Of a stretch of 64,000 nucleotides of DNA, positions 1 through 10,176 are shown piece by piece; the stretch's first letter is position 1, and each line of letters starts with the position of its first letter. The notes below the pieces were generated by a model. That model saw only the letters and a list, made by a program, of their open reading frames with translations, did no database searches and was not told where the DNA came from. The stretch covers positions 39,867,122 to 39,931,121 of the forward strand of contig NC_045129.1 of the NCBI RefSeq assembly GCF_007655135.1, given 5' to 3'. This stretch comes from Punica granatum (lineage: Eukaryota > Streptophyta > Magnoliopsida > Myrtales > Lythraceae). Both the position numbers and the translations under genes were made by a program.

Positions 1-58
1 ATTGATTTACAGAAGAATGAGCGGAGTACCCAAAAAAAAAAAATCGACTGACTGCAAA

Positions 59-80
59 GCTATTTTTCGTCAAAAATAGC
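59..80. repeat. Short perfect hairpin
   Basis: A 9-bp stem (59-67 and 72-80, GCTATTTTT with its reverse complement) closes on a 4-base loop CGTC. No gene is attached to it with certainty. It lies downstream of the small minus-strand ORF at 218-541, so it could be a 3'-UTR structure or a relic of a transposon end. The role is unknown. Confidence 0.5.
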
Positions 81-217
81 ATGATATGTGATGCTACTAC
101 ATGACATATACGAGAAAAGAAAATCTGTTTTGCGTCAGCAGGCGTGTGATGTTTCAGATGCTAATTACTAATCATCTGGATGACCTGATCTATGCTGCTG
201 TTGATTAGTTGAAAAAT

Positions 218-541
218 TTAGAAAGCTGAGGATATCCAGTGATCGACAACGCTCTTCCTGCTGTTCGCCATATCTAACCATTCCATCATCGAAGTTGTCC
301 AGACCGGCCGTCTGCTGCTGTCGCCTTTTCTTTTGCTCAAAGTATTGCTTCTGCCTGATTGAAGATTCGTGGCGAATAAACTCACAGCGAATTTGCTGAT
401 AAATATGTTACTTACAGCTCCACGAAAGAGCTCTGCAACTATCAACAGAAAGAGAAGAAACAGACAGAGAGAGGACGGAGTTACGGTACCTCTTCTGCGT
501 GGACTTCCTGGACTGTTGTTTTCCCCGGTCAGCACAATCAT
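218..541 (-). CDS. Hypothetical small membrane or secreted protein (uncertain)
   Basis: I do not recognise this protein. An ATG at 541-539 opens a reading frame of about 107 codons. The N-terminus is basic (a run of three Arg near residue 15), followed by a strongly hydrophobic segment (SLCLFLLFLLIVAELF, about residues 23-38) that could be a signal anchor. The rest is basic and polar with a KRK cluster. This layout resembles small secreted plant peptide precursors, but I see none of the known conserved C-terminal peptide motifs (CLE, CEP, RGF, IDA, PSK). The minus-strand sequence to the right (about 560-950) has no clear TATA box. The frame may be chance or part of a longer spliced gene. Only transcript data would settle it. 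Confidence 0.22.
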   Translation of the reverse strand: MIVLTGENNSPGSPRRRGTVTPSSLCLFLLFLLIVAELFRGAVSNIFISKFAVSLFATNLQSGRSNTLSKRKGDSSRRPVWTTSMMEWLDMANSRKSVVDHWISSAF

Positions 542-571
542 CGAGAGTGACCATGGGCAGTGGAAATGCAC

Positions 572-2613
572 GCGTTTTCAGAACAACACAACAATGACAA
601 TTCCGAATATCGGCACAACTGTAATGACTGGATCGATGCTTTAGAACGAAAATAGTGGATCTAATCTACTGGACGGAACTGATGAATATGGTCGATTTTG
701 CACGGAAGGTAATCTCAGGGAAGTTTAGCTAGAGCACACACGGACAGCAGAAGCATCGTAGAGGAACTCTCAAGGAAAGGAAATCTGAAGGAGCGAGGGA
801 GAAGATCACTGATCACAATACATACAGTGGTTACTTTCCGACGCGATCCCCCCATCCACTGCAACATCTCGGCGCTGATCCCGAAGTGGAGTCTGACCGT
901 GCGACTGTGAGTGCGGAATCTCTCATGCCCTCATCTCGCCTCATCTCATTTTAAAAGATCTTCTTTTTCGCCAAAAAGAAAAATAGAAAAAAGAGGGTGG
1001 GATGGTGGGCTGCACTGGAGATGGGACTACTGAGGATTCGGTAGTTAGGAGGCCCTTCCTTTCCAGTACCGCAAAATTTTCGGCTGCCGCCAAAAATTGA
1101 ATGCGACCAATGACCATATGCCCATATATATTTAGATATATAGCCCATAGGTCATCTTTGGTCTCTAGAATATGGCGGATTTCGAAAATCCTAAACTTGT
1201 ATTTGGTGACGGCAGGATGGGACGGGGGACAATTAGGGAAGGGGTGAATCGGGACAATACTTTGTGCTAAATAACGTTATTGTTCCTAATATGATTTCAA
1301 ATTTTCGAAACCTACCACTCAACATAAGAACAGGGGAGAGGGATGGCAGCCACCTGACATCAGCCGCCACCACGCCCTAAGGGTTACCAGCAACCTCAGA
1401 ACTACCACCGACCATGGTCGTCTCTCGGGAGAGAGTGATAGTAAGGAGATCGGGGCCATCACAACTGAATCAAGGTTGCACGTTGATCTTTTATGACTAC
1501 ATGCGGCCTTAATTGAGGCTATGCTGGCTAGATTTGAGCCACTGCAACCCCAATTTTACTTTCTAAAGAGAGATGACTAAAGGTAGTAAGGGTCCGACAC
1601 GGCGACACCTACCACCGCTGCCCTCCCTTAATATCTAGATTTTGCTATCTTTTTTTTTTCCTTCATGATTTCAAAATTTATTATTTTTTAAAAAGTTAAA
1701 AATATTTATTTCAAAGGATAATTTTAATATCCTACTCTTAAATCCAAATACATTTCAAACACTTTATTAGAATATCATAACTCATGGGATTTTTAAAATC
1801 TCATTTCACTCCGCCTCGGTAATGGAGGCCCCACGCTGGCCACCATTGCCTCGGTTGAGGTGGCCATATTTTGTAAAGTCAAAATAGGAACAAGGGCATT
1901 TACCATTTTTGTTTTTGAGTCAATTAGTTACGGGGCACCAGCTGAGAGTGCTTAAGGGCCCAACCCAGGCCCAGTAGTCTCCCGACTCTCCCTCCCCATC
2001 TTTAGTTCTTATCTAATACGAGAAAGGAGGCCCATCGTGCCCGTCGCCCAAATATTCGTCATTTCTTCTACAGTAATCCTGCGCTGATTATATATATATA
2101 TATATATATTATTTCTTTGGGTGGATTCGCTGATTATATATTTAAACATGTACTGTATATTTAAAAAAACTGTACTGTAACGTAGTCTTCTCTTTTCCTT
2201 CCCTACTAGAGAGATGGTCCATATTATGCACGGTCATCAATATCCACTAATTATAGATGATAAAATATAGATGTGAATGATATTATTTAGTTATTATTAA
2301 GTAATGGTATGTCATCAAAGTTAGAAATTTATATAATTGATATATACTCATTAAAATAATGATTACATCTTATATTTGAAAAAGGAAGAAATATTTGCTT
2401 TATTCATTTGATATTGCTGGTTGATAAGATTGTGCGCTGGCCATCTCAAAATAAGTTAAAAGATGAATTATGTGTGTGTATATGGGTACTACATATATTA
2501 TATATGCCTCTTCCATTTCATACGAGCAATAATAAATTGTTCTAGTTGTACATTGTTTACATTTCATTATTTTGGTGAGATGTCAAATATTATTCAATTA
2601 AAATTTTATTGTT
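572..2613. other. Intergenic, no supported gene
   Basis: This stretch holds no open frame with recognisable protein content. It contains moderately GC-rich patches (about 1320-1460 and 1790-2060), which look like decayed transposon sequence, a (TA)n microsatellite at about 2090-2110, and AT-rich DNA up to the LINE insertion. I see no RNA gene or promoter I can defend. Confidence 0.6.
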
Positions 2614-4521
2614 GACTCTATGTGATTTTTTTTTTTGCAGTTGATAGGGGGCCGAAGTCCGAGGACAAAACAGAAAGCAAATATACAAATAACTAAATCG
2701 AACAAAAACGGGGTAAGGCAGCCCCAATAATATCTCCAGCAAGTAAAGCTCTAACTTCCGGCGGTGGAATATGTTGAATGTGTAACCCCAAGGGTAGGCT
2801 AAGTGACCATCGTGCCATCCAATCCGCTACAGAATTCCCTTCCCGGTACTGATGACTGACTTCAACCTGCCAGTCACGCTCAAGCCACGAACGAATCTCC
2901 CGAACTATGGTTCTCAATTGTGGTGCTCTCGGCCCACTACCAACGATGAGACGAGTGACTAATAAAGAGTCAACTTCCAATACAACAAGCTGATAACCGA
3001 TCTCCCATGCCAGCTCCAATCCTGAAAGCACTCCCCATAACTCCGCCACTACTGCCGTTGCAATCCCAACATTTCTCGCAAAACCCGCGATCCAGACACC
3101 ATCCTCCTTCCGAAGGACTCCTCCCGCTCCTGCTGGACCCGGATTCCCTTTCGAGGCTCCATCCGTGTTTAACTTGATCCACCCACGTGAAGGTCGATTC
3201 CAACCCACGAGTTGCCAGTCTCTAACAGTTCTGCGAACTACAACCTGATCCTGCCATCCTACAGAGAAGGACTCGGCCGCCCGAAGAATGGACACATGCG
3301 CATCTTGCGGCCTAGAAAAGGTTTGGTCAAAAATTGACTTATTTCTCCACGACCACATAAGCCAGCAACCCACGCCAAACACCACTGCCCATGAGATACC
3401 CTTCTGATTTTTTACCTTAATACTCAAATTTTGCACCAGCCAATTATTCAAAGGCACAGAGAAGAAGGATTGCCACATGGAGCGCGGTATTAGCTGCTTC
3501 CAGACCGCACAAGACAAAGAACAATCTCGTAGAACATGGAGAGTATTTTCCATAGCAATATTACAACTAGCACACAGCGAGGATGAAGCTAAATTTCTTT
3601 TTACCCGATGTTCATTTGTAAGCAATCGGTCATGCCCGGCGAGCCAGAGGTACGAACGGATCCTTTGTGGTCCATCCCACTGCCATATAATTTTCCACAA
3701 ATTTTCTGGGTGTAGACTAGATCTCGGGCATAGTAACAAATACGCAGATGAGACTAAAAACGAGCCTGAAGCCTCCTTCGACCAAAACAAGAAGTCAGTC
3801 TCCATGCTAGCCTTCGGTGGCACCACCGCTGCTACCTTCAACATCGAAGAGTGATCCAACCAATCCGAGAATACGTTCCAATTCCAGCTGCCACTGACAT
3901 CTACAAAATCCGCCACTGGTCGGCCTCGCAGATCTGCGGGCACCTCCCTTCGCGACAAATCTAATAACGGTCGACAATTAGGAATCCAACTGTCCTCCCA
4001 GAACCAGGCCCTATCACCACGATTGACGGCCCACGTAGCACCTTCCGAAACCTGATTCCAAGCCCGCGCAATTGCTTTCCATAGCCATGAATCTTGGGGC
4101 GAAATCTTTAACTTCAAACCCTCATCTACACGCCCCACATACTTCTGTGTAAGTACCCGTACCCAAAAAGCCTCCTTTTCAGTCAATAGACCCCAACCCA
4201 ATTTAGCCAGAAATGCGTCGTTAGCCTGCCTGAGTCTTCATAGTCCCAAGCCACCTTCGACCACAGGCCGTGTAAGGGTCTCCCAGCCTACCAAGTGAAG
4301 CTTCCTTTGATCGGCCAAGTGACCCCATATAAAATTCCTGCAAATACGTTCTAATTCATCACAGATTGATGCTGGGAATATTAGAACCTGCATTGAATAA
4401 TAAGGGATGGTTTGAATTACTGTTCGGGCAAGAGTGATCCTGCCTGCTAATGACAAAGATCTACTCTCCCATCCTTCTAATCTAGCTCGGACCCTCTTAA
4501 TCACAGACTCTATGTGATTTT
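2614..4521 (-). mobile_element. 5'-truncated LINE (non-LTR retrotransposon) with target-site duplication
   Basis: The element lies on the minus strand. Its 3' end is at the left, where a run of T (2626-2636) is the poly(A) tail read on the plus strand. Its 5' end is truncated at about 4505. The 16-bp sequence GACTCTATGTGATTTT stands on both sides, at 2614-2629 and 4506-4521, without mismatch, which is the expected duplication from target-primed reverse transcription. Only the 3' part of ORF2 is present: end of the reverse transcriptase region, zf-RVT region and RNase H. The perfect duplication and the nearly intact frame indicate a fairly young insertion. It is dead on arrival because the 5' part is missing. 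Confidence 0.92.
2693..4504 (-). pseudogene. LINE ORF2 C-terminal part (RT tail, zf-RVT, RNase H), one in-frame stop
   Basis: One continuous frame runs from the truncation at 4504 to a stop at 2693, broken by a single TGA at about 4236-4238. The motif GGLGL before it and a conserved leucine- and tryptophan-rich helix (AKLGWGLL) after it are in the same frame. The middle part matches the zinc-binding zf-RVT domain of plant LINEs (CASCNIAMENTLHVLRDC). The C-terminus is an RNase H domain: first acidic motif LNTDGASKGNPGPAG, then AELWG, then LEVDS. These three motifs carry the expected Asp, Glu and Asp catalytic residues. There is no start codon of its own; the N-terminal endonuclease and most of the RT were lost in the truncation. 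The stop is probably a CGA-to-TGA change at a CpG. Confidence 0.9.
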
Positions 4522-4544
4522 AACTTAATAATTTTTTGAGATCT

Positions 4545-4573
4545 TGCGCGTGCAACGCGTACTTCTATACTAG
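4545..4573 (+). other. Helitron-like 3' terminus (hairpin plus CTAG)
   Basis: A 7-bp stem (4545-4551 with 4555-4561, one G-T pair, loop GCA) lies 8 bases before CTAG at 4570-4573, which is followed by T. A GC-rich hairpin shortly before CTRR, inserted at A/T, is the mark of a Helitron 3' end. I could not fix the matching 5' TC end. If it lies left of the LINE, then the LINE at 2614-4521 landed inside this element. Confidence 0.5.
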
Positions 4574-5191
4574 TCATTTATAAAAAGTTTGAGTCTTCTC
4601 TTCGTGGTTCTCACATAGGTGCACATGCACTCATCGGTCTAGTAGTGTTTTATATATTTTGATTTTTAAATGAAAACAAAAATGTTGGTGCAGTGTAATT
4701 GCTGGTTTTTTTTATACTCTCATATTCAAAATCTCATTGGACCCTAACTAATTCAGTTCGAGCCGAGTCTACTCACTATGGATAAATAAGCACCGTAATT
4801 TTTGCAAATTAATTTCTCAAACATTTCCATTTTGACATGTCAAAAGAACGAAATAAGTTTGATGCAGTCGAAAGAATTTATTGGCAAATTGCTCAACAAC
4901 AGGTTTCCTTCTGAAATCACAAGGCACAGTTCGCAAATTTACAAGTTAAATAAAATTCAACCAATTCCAAACAGAGAGTAAAGTAACAGTAACAATGCGG
5001 GTGCAACGAAACGATCATCATCATATTGAGATGGGGTTACCGTATGTGACCATCATCATCTCATCGCAGTATCATAAGGTTTTGGGCTCAAAATCCACAT
5101 TAGGCCACTATATAAAGTACTGATCAACGGTTGGGAATTGAGGAAGCGCATGCAGGCTGATAGATATTATTCGAAGTCGGTCATTTTTTTT
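4574..5191. other. 3' flank of the C4H gene
   Basis: No gene is seen here. The part next to the C4H stop codon (about 5000-5191) is presumably its 3' UTR and terminator region on the minus strand; an AATAAT-like signal on the minus strand lies near 5165-5172. The remainder is AT-rich with nothing I recognise. Confidence 0.5.
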
Positions 5192-8100
5192 TTAGAAGGA
5201 TCTTGGCTTCAGGACGATGGTGGAGTGCTTCAGTATGTGCAAGCTGAACTGGCCTCCCTTCTCGGCGGTATCAATCTTGGACTGCTCCGGCGGGGGGAGC
5301 AACTCGAAGTTCTGGACCAGCCGTCCCAGGGTGATGCCAAGGATGGGGAGAGCGAGGATGATGCCTGGGCAGCTTCTCCTCCCAACGCCGAAGGGGAGGT
5401 AACGAAAGTCGTTACCATTGGCGTCCACCTTGGACTCCTCCTCCAGGAACCTCTCAGGGCGGAACTGGTCGGGGTTCTTCCAGTGAGCAGGGTTGTTGGC
5501 AAGCCACCACGCATTGACGAGGATTTTGCTCTCAGCGGGGATGTCATAGCCACTGAGCTTGGCATCGTGGAGGTTCATGTGGGGGACAAGCAGCGGGATG
5601 GCCATGCGCAGCCTCAGCGTCTCCTTGATCACAGCCTGCAGGTACGGCAGCTTGGGAGTGTCTGGCTCTGTGATCTGCACTCCAGGCCCCAGGACGGTGT
5701 CCAGCTCCTGCCTCAGCTTCCTCTGGATCTCCGGGTGGTTCACCAGCTCCGCTATTCCCCACTCTATCGACCACAGCGTTGTCTCTATAGCTGTGTTCAT
5801 TCATAATCAGTACGTACGTTAGTTAATTCATCAGCCACCCAGCCATCCCATCCCCGGCCATATGTTCAATTCATTCATCAGTAATATAATTCTTTAATTA
5901 ATTTCACCAATCGATCAACACCTATCAAAACATGCCACGGTCAGTATCAGGTCTTCTAATTAACTTTTTTTGCTTGAACGCAACTAATTAATTATTCTAA
6001 TATAATGATGCTTCTATTATATAATATTTCATTTACTGCTGTACAGTACTGCACAAGGTAATATATACACATATATATATATATAGAGACGTGGTTCAGG
6101 GGTCAGGTGGAGTTTAAAAAGGGAAGGGAGAGGGACCTATGTGTATTTGATTTTAAAATTAAATAGAGTTGAATTTTGATTTTGATTGAATTGTAATGAT
6201 TGTATTGTTAAATTATGAGAAAAAATATAAAAATATAATAAATTAATGATTATATTATTGAATTGTGAAAAAAGTAATAGATAGTGAGAGAATTTAATAT
6301 TAAAAATTGAATCGAATTGTTAAAATATTAAAAAAAAGAAAAAATTAATAATTATATTGTTAATTTTTGTTGTATATTGAGTAAAATTAAAATTTTAAAA
6401 ACGTGATTGTAAAATGAAACGGAGCCACTTTGTGATAGGTTTTGGGTGGATCGGATAGTGATGGTAATGACAATCTTACTCAACCAACAACCGTACGAGA
6501 TGCCTACCTCTGACCTAACTCGGCAAGAAACATTTCAGGCTTGCGTGGCCTCCTTCCTACCAACAAAAAAATAATAATAAATTCAACAAGAAACGTTACA
6601 CCTAACCCGCTGGCTTATTATTATTATTTTATCATTATCAGTGCTTTTTTTTTTTGCTGGAATCAATAGTATCAGCGCTTGTGTATTTCTTGTTCTAATT
6701 ACATTACCGCCATATAAAAGTCTTACCTTAGCTGCCCTAGACCTTGGAGTGGTCTTTATATATACTTATTCAACATGTGGCCGCTTACACGCCCTTACAC
6801 TTCCATATATCAGGTCTCAAAATTCTCAAACTTATGAGAGGAAGAAAACCACATCTTACGAAAGAGCTAATAAATAAATAGTTACAATTATTCTGTTGCC
6901 AGATACGGCGTCTGGATTCTATATATGTGCACATATGACAGATCACATATTTGATCGATACCAAGATGGTATCCAATATTTATTTATTGATCATCTGTTA
7001 CCTTTTTCTGTATATATCAATAACCATTGCAGCTAATAGAACAAATAAATGGCCCATATGATATAATTGATTAGGCAAAAGGGACCCGATCGAAATGCCT
7101 ACAAGAAAATTTCAATCTAAACAAGAACCTTCCATGGAAATAGCGATAAGAAATAGATAGGCAGGTAGAGCAACGTCATCCCAACAGTAATTACTTTTCT
7201 AACACGTAAGAAAAGCCTACATACGTGTATATATATATATATATATATAGATGGATCCGAAATTTACCCAAAAAAGGAAAAAAAGAAAAAAAAAAGAAGG
7301 AAACCTAGGATGTGACAACCAAAAGCATGGACGGGATGCAGAAATTAATTCGATGTGAAAGCATGCAAAGCACGCATGAGGCCGGGTAAATTGAAGTTTC
7401 ATTTCATTCTGAAGTCAACTTATTAAACTAAACTGGGACCAGCTTATAAGCAGAGGAACTTACCGGCTACGTTGATGTTCTCGACGATGTAAAGGACGTT
7501 GTCCTCGTTAATCTCCCCCTTTTGCTGAGCGTCCAGTATATGGTCTATCGCGCACTTCAAGCCTTCGTTGTCCATGCGCTTTGTGCTCGCAAGTTTCCTG
7601 TTAGTTTCACCAAATCCATGGCATGTTAATTAATTATCCGCACAGCAGATTGCATGGATCATGCCGGCAGGGAATTTGGGGAAAGTAGGGAAATGTCATG
7701 AAATGATGTCGAATTAATGTAGAATTTCCCATTAATATATGATGATGATGGTGAATTGAAGATTGATTGTAGCTACTTAGCAAAAAAAGAAGAAGATTGA
7801 TTGTAGCTGGGCTGGTAGTGGAAGAAAGGAAATTAATTAAGTAGTTATTTAATTAATTAATAGCTAGGCTAGGCAAGGCAAGGCTGGATTTTAATAATAG
7901 TAATAATAATAATTACTTACTTCCTCTCGTCGACGAAGTAGTCCTTGAAGAGCTGCAGCCTTCTCTCCTTGACTTCCTTGCAAATCCTGAGGTAACCCCT
8001 GAGGAAGGGCCTGAGGATGGGGATGAAATCGCCATAGTTGTATTCAAAGCTCTGGGCGAGCCTGCTCCTCTCGCCGTTGAGTGCCTTGAGCTTGACGAAG

Positions 8101-8705
8101 AGAGAGTCATCCTCGCTCTCGAACCGGCGGTCAAACATGATGCGGTACATGTTGTTGTACATCATCAGCTGCAGCCGCCTCCTCAGCACGATCCCCGTGG
8201 TGGCAGAGTCCGGGTTTTTCCGGACATCCTCGACCACCCGGGCGGCCTCCTCCTCCCAGCCAAACCGGTATTGCTGGACCACCTTGTTGGTGAAGAAGGG
8301 GACGGTCATGATGCGCCTCATCTTCCTCCAGTGCTCCCCATAAACCGTGAACACCATGTCCTGGCCCTTGCCGGTGAAGATGTCAAAGACGACGTTGCGA
8401 GTGCGGGAACCGAACTCGACCCCCTGGGTGTGGAGGACATCCTTGGCGAGGTCAGGGGAGGAGACGACCACGAGGTTGCGCTGGCCCATGCGGAGGAGGC
8501 ATATGTCGCCAAACTTCTTGGCGAGGTCGGTGAGGTTGCGGTGGTTGAGGTCATCCCCGACCTGGAGCCAGTTTCCGAAGATGGGGACAGGGAGGGGGCC
8601 AGGAGGCAGCTTGAAGCGCTTACCCCGCAGCTTGGAAACGGTGATGGCAATCACGGCGGCGAAGAAGAGGGCGAGGAGGGTCTTCTCCAGGAGGAGGAGA
8701 TCCAT
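5192..8705 (-). CDS. C4H: Trans-cinnamate 4-monooxygenase (cytochrome P450 CYP73A)
   Basis: This ER-anchored P450 hydroxylates trans-cinnamate to p-coumarate, the second step of the phenylpropanoid pathway (lignin, flavonoids). Minus-strand exons are 8705-7921, 7597-7464 and 5790-5192 (785, 134 and 599 bp; 1,518 bp, 505 aa plus stop). All junctions are GT-AG and keep frame. The N-terminus [15 protein letters not shown] is the membrane anchor, followed by the proline-rich hinge [13 protein letters not shown]. The I-helix motif AIETT (about 307-311) spans the exon 2/3 junction. Then come the K-helix KETLR, the FRPERF motif and the heme loop [11 protein letters not shown] with the Cys ligand near residue 447. 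Length, exon pattern and motifs match CYP73A throughout, so the gene looks intact. Intron 1 is 323 bp; intron 2 is 1,673 bp and carries a MITE (6136-6426). An ATG in the same frame as MDLLLL at 8705-8703 is the family's usual start. Upstream AC elements suggest MYB control. Confidence 0.97.
6136..6426. mobile_element. MITE-like element, copy 1 (in C4H intron 2)
   Basis: About 290 bp of AT-rich sequence shares its plan with copies at about 20101-20374 and 32262-32563: a start like TGTGTTTGGTTTTAGAGTTGA, an internal GTAATGATTGTGTTGTT repeated more than once, the phrase ATTAAAAATTGAATTGAAT, and an end like GAAACGGAGCC. The ends are weakly inverted (GTTTGG and CCAAAC types), as in small non-autonomous DNA transposons. 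This copy is diverged at its left end. I could not fix a target-site duplication. Confidence 0.6.
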
Positions 8706-8914
8706 GATTTGCTTCTCTAATTTAATCACCGGCTATTTGTGCGTGCAATACGATATGGAGATGGACTAATATGGAAGAAATTAATTAAGAGGGGGAGGGG
8801 GTGTGGAGCCGTGGAGGTAATTGATTAGAGAAGGACAGGAAGGAAAAGTTAGGAAGAGAAGTGGGTGAGAGTCAGAAATTAAGAAGGCTGTGAGGAAAGG
8901 GAATGGATTGGGGG

Positions 8915-8925
8915 TTTTATAAATA
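8915..8925 (-). promoter_or_regulatory. TATA box of C4H
   Basis: Read on the minus strand the sequence is TATTTATAAAA, about 210 bases upstream of the C4H start codon. This would put transcription start near 8885-8895 and give a 5' UTR of roughly 180-190 bases. No competing TATA-like sequence is nearer to the start codon. Confidence 0.65.
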
Positions 8926-9010
8926 AGCCGACGAGGGAGGGGAAGGAGAGTGGTTGATGTTTGGGCATTTGCTTGATTATTGATGGAATATTATGGAAGC
9001 TGGGGCGGGT

Positions 9011-9017
9011 GGTAGGT
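9011..9017 (-). promoter_or_regulatory. AC-I element (ACCTACC), MYB site of C4H promoter
   Basis: The minus strand reads ACCTACC about 90 bases upstream of the TATA box. AC elements are bound by R2R3-MYB factors and drive xylem and lignin expression of phenylpropanoid genes. The position fits a proximal element of the C4H promoter. That it works here is inferred from the family. Confidence 0.6.
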
Positions 9018-9528
9018 GAAGCGTGCATGTGGCTAAGTCAGAGTTGGGAGGAGAGTTGAGTAGTAGAGATCAATACAGACAGACACATATATCGTCCATC
9101 TCATCTGATCAATGGTCTATTGGATGGGAACGCAGAGGAGGCCAAAAAAAACTCATATATATATATATATCTTAAATTTGATTGTGCTCGTTAATCTGAG
9201 AATGAGACGCAATGCTCGTGTTTATAAATAAATGATAACATATTTGCTAATTAAATCTGTAATTTACCTTATTTGTTGATTCGTATACTTAATTAATAAG
9301 GGCATAGCTAGGACAGAAGAACTAATATTGATTAGTTTTCTATTAAATTAAAAATTAAAATAAAAAAGGGGAACGGACATAGACAATCATCATCATATAT
9401 AATGTATAAGCATGATGAGCAATATATTGTCAAAGCAAGCAAGGTGGAGGTTAGGGACGCACCCGCACCGCCTGCATGTGGAAGTGGAGGAGATGTTTCT
9501 AATTTTCCAGGAAAACTTACCTCCCGGG

Positions 9529-9556
9529 GGTAGGTGAGGTGAGGGCGGGGGTTGGT
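9529..9556 (-). promoter_or_regulatory. Paired AC elements (AC-II ACCAACC at 9550-9556, AC-I ACCTACC at 9529-9535)
   Basis: Two more AC-type motifs on the minus strand lie 14 bases apart, in a GC-rich island within AT-rich DNA about 610-640 bases upstream of the C4H TATA box. Together with the proximal ACCTACC at 9011 they make three exact AC motifs. This supports MYB-dependent co-regulation with other lignin genes. Confidence 0.5.
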
Positions 9557-9659
9557 GAAAGAAGAAAGCAAGCTCCATTCCATACAAATACATACAAGAC
9601 AAATACGACCCCACCCACTGCACGCATAAAATAATATAATCATAAATTTTCTTTTAATT

Positions 9660-9702
<43 letters not shown>

Positions 9703-9722
9703 CTTTTCTTTTCTTTTCCTTC
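9660..9722. repeat. (TA)n microsatellite followed by a polypyrimidine run
   Basis: About 16 TA units at 9662-9694 run into a T-rich and TTTTC-repeat stretch. This is simple-sequence DNA. The rest of 9723-10176 is AT-rich intergenic sequence in which I recognise nothing. Confidence 0.85.
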
Positions 9723-10176
9723 TAGCGTACTTCTAGTGATATCTGTCCAAAGGCCCAATTACACGAGAGCCGTCGGCCCCAAGGCTCATCTTTGACAATA
9801 ACATGGATCCGGTGCATGACAATCGCATCGTATACATTTATATTTACATATGCTTTTTCATAGGCATTGTATATTCATATTATTATACATATACATATAT
9901 ATATTCTCTGTCCTCCATAAATTGTAAATTAATGTACATATAGGGACGTGGTATAAAAATGTTCGTATGGGGACAGGGGAGTGGACCCTTTCAAAGCTAA
10001 TATTCAAATTCCCGTCAGGCCTGACCTTGCAGTCATTTCCATTTCCCCCCTATAAAAATATTCCATCGGTTTGTGTATATATATAGATGATCATCCCTTG
10101 ACATTACCAAGCCTTTCATTTTTGGTGAATTAGGGTCCAAATTGCAATAAAAGGATCAAATAAAAAGAAGAATAAG

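Noticed and set aside
369..644. Plus-strand open frame of 91 codons
   Set aside because: Overlaps the small minus-strand ORF; composition is not protein-like and it has no recognisable domain.
3477..3854. Plus-strand open frame of 125 codons
   Set aside because: Antisense of the LINE ORF2 remnant.
5138..5806. Long open frame of 222 codons on the plus strand
   Set aside because: It is the antisense of C4H exon 3, whose GC-rich codons leave other frames open. The minus-strand product is an unmistakable P450.
8271..8720. Plus-strand open frame of 149 codons
   Set aside because: Antisense of C4H exon 1; no independent evidence.
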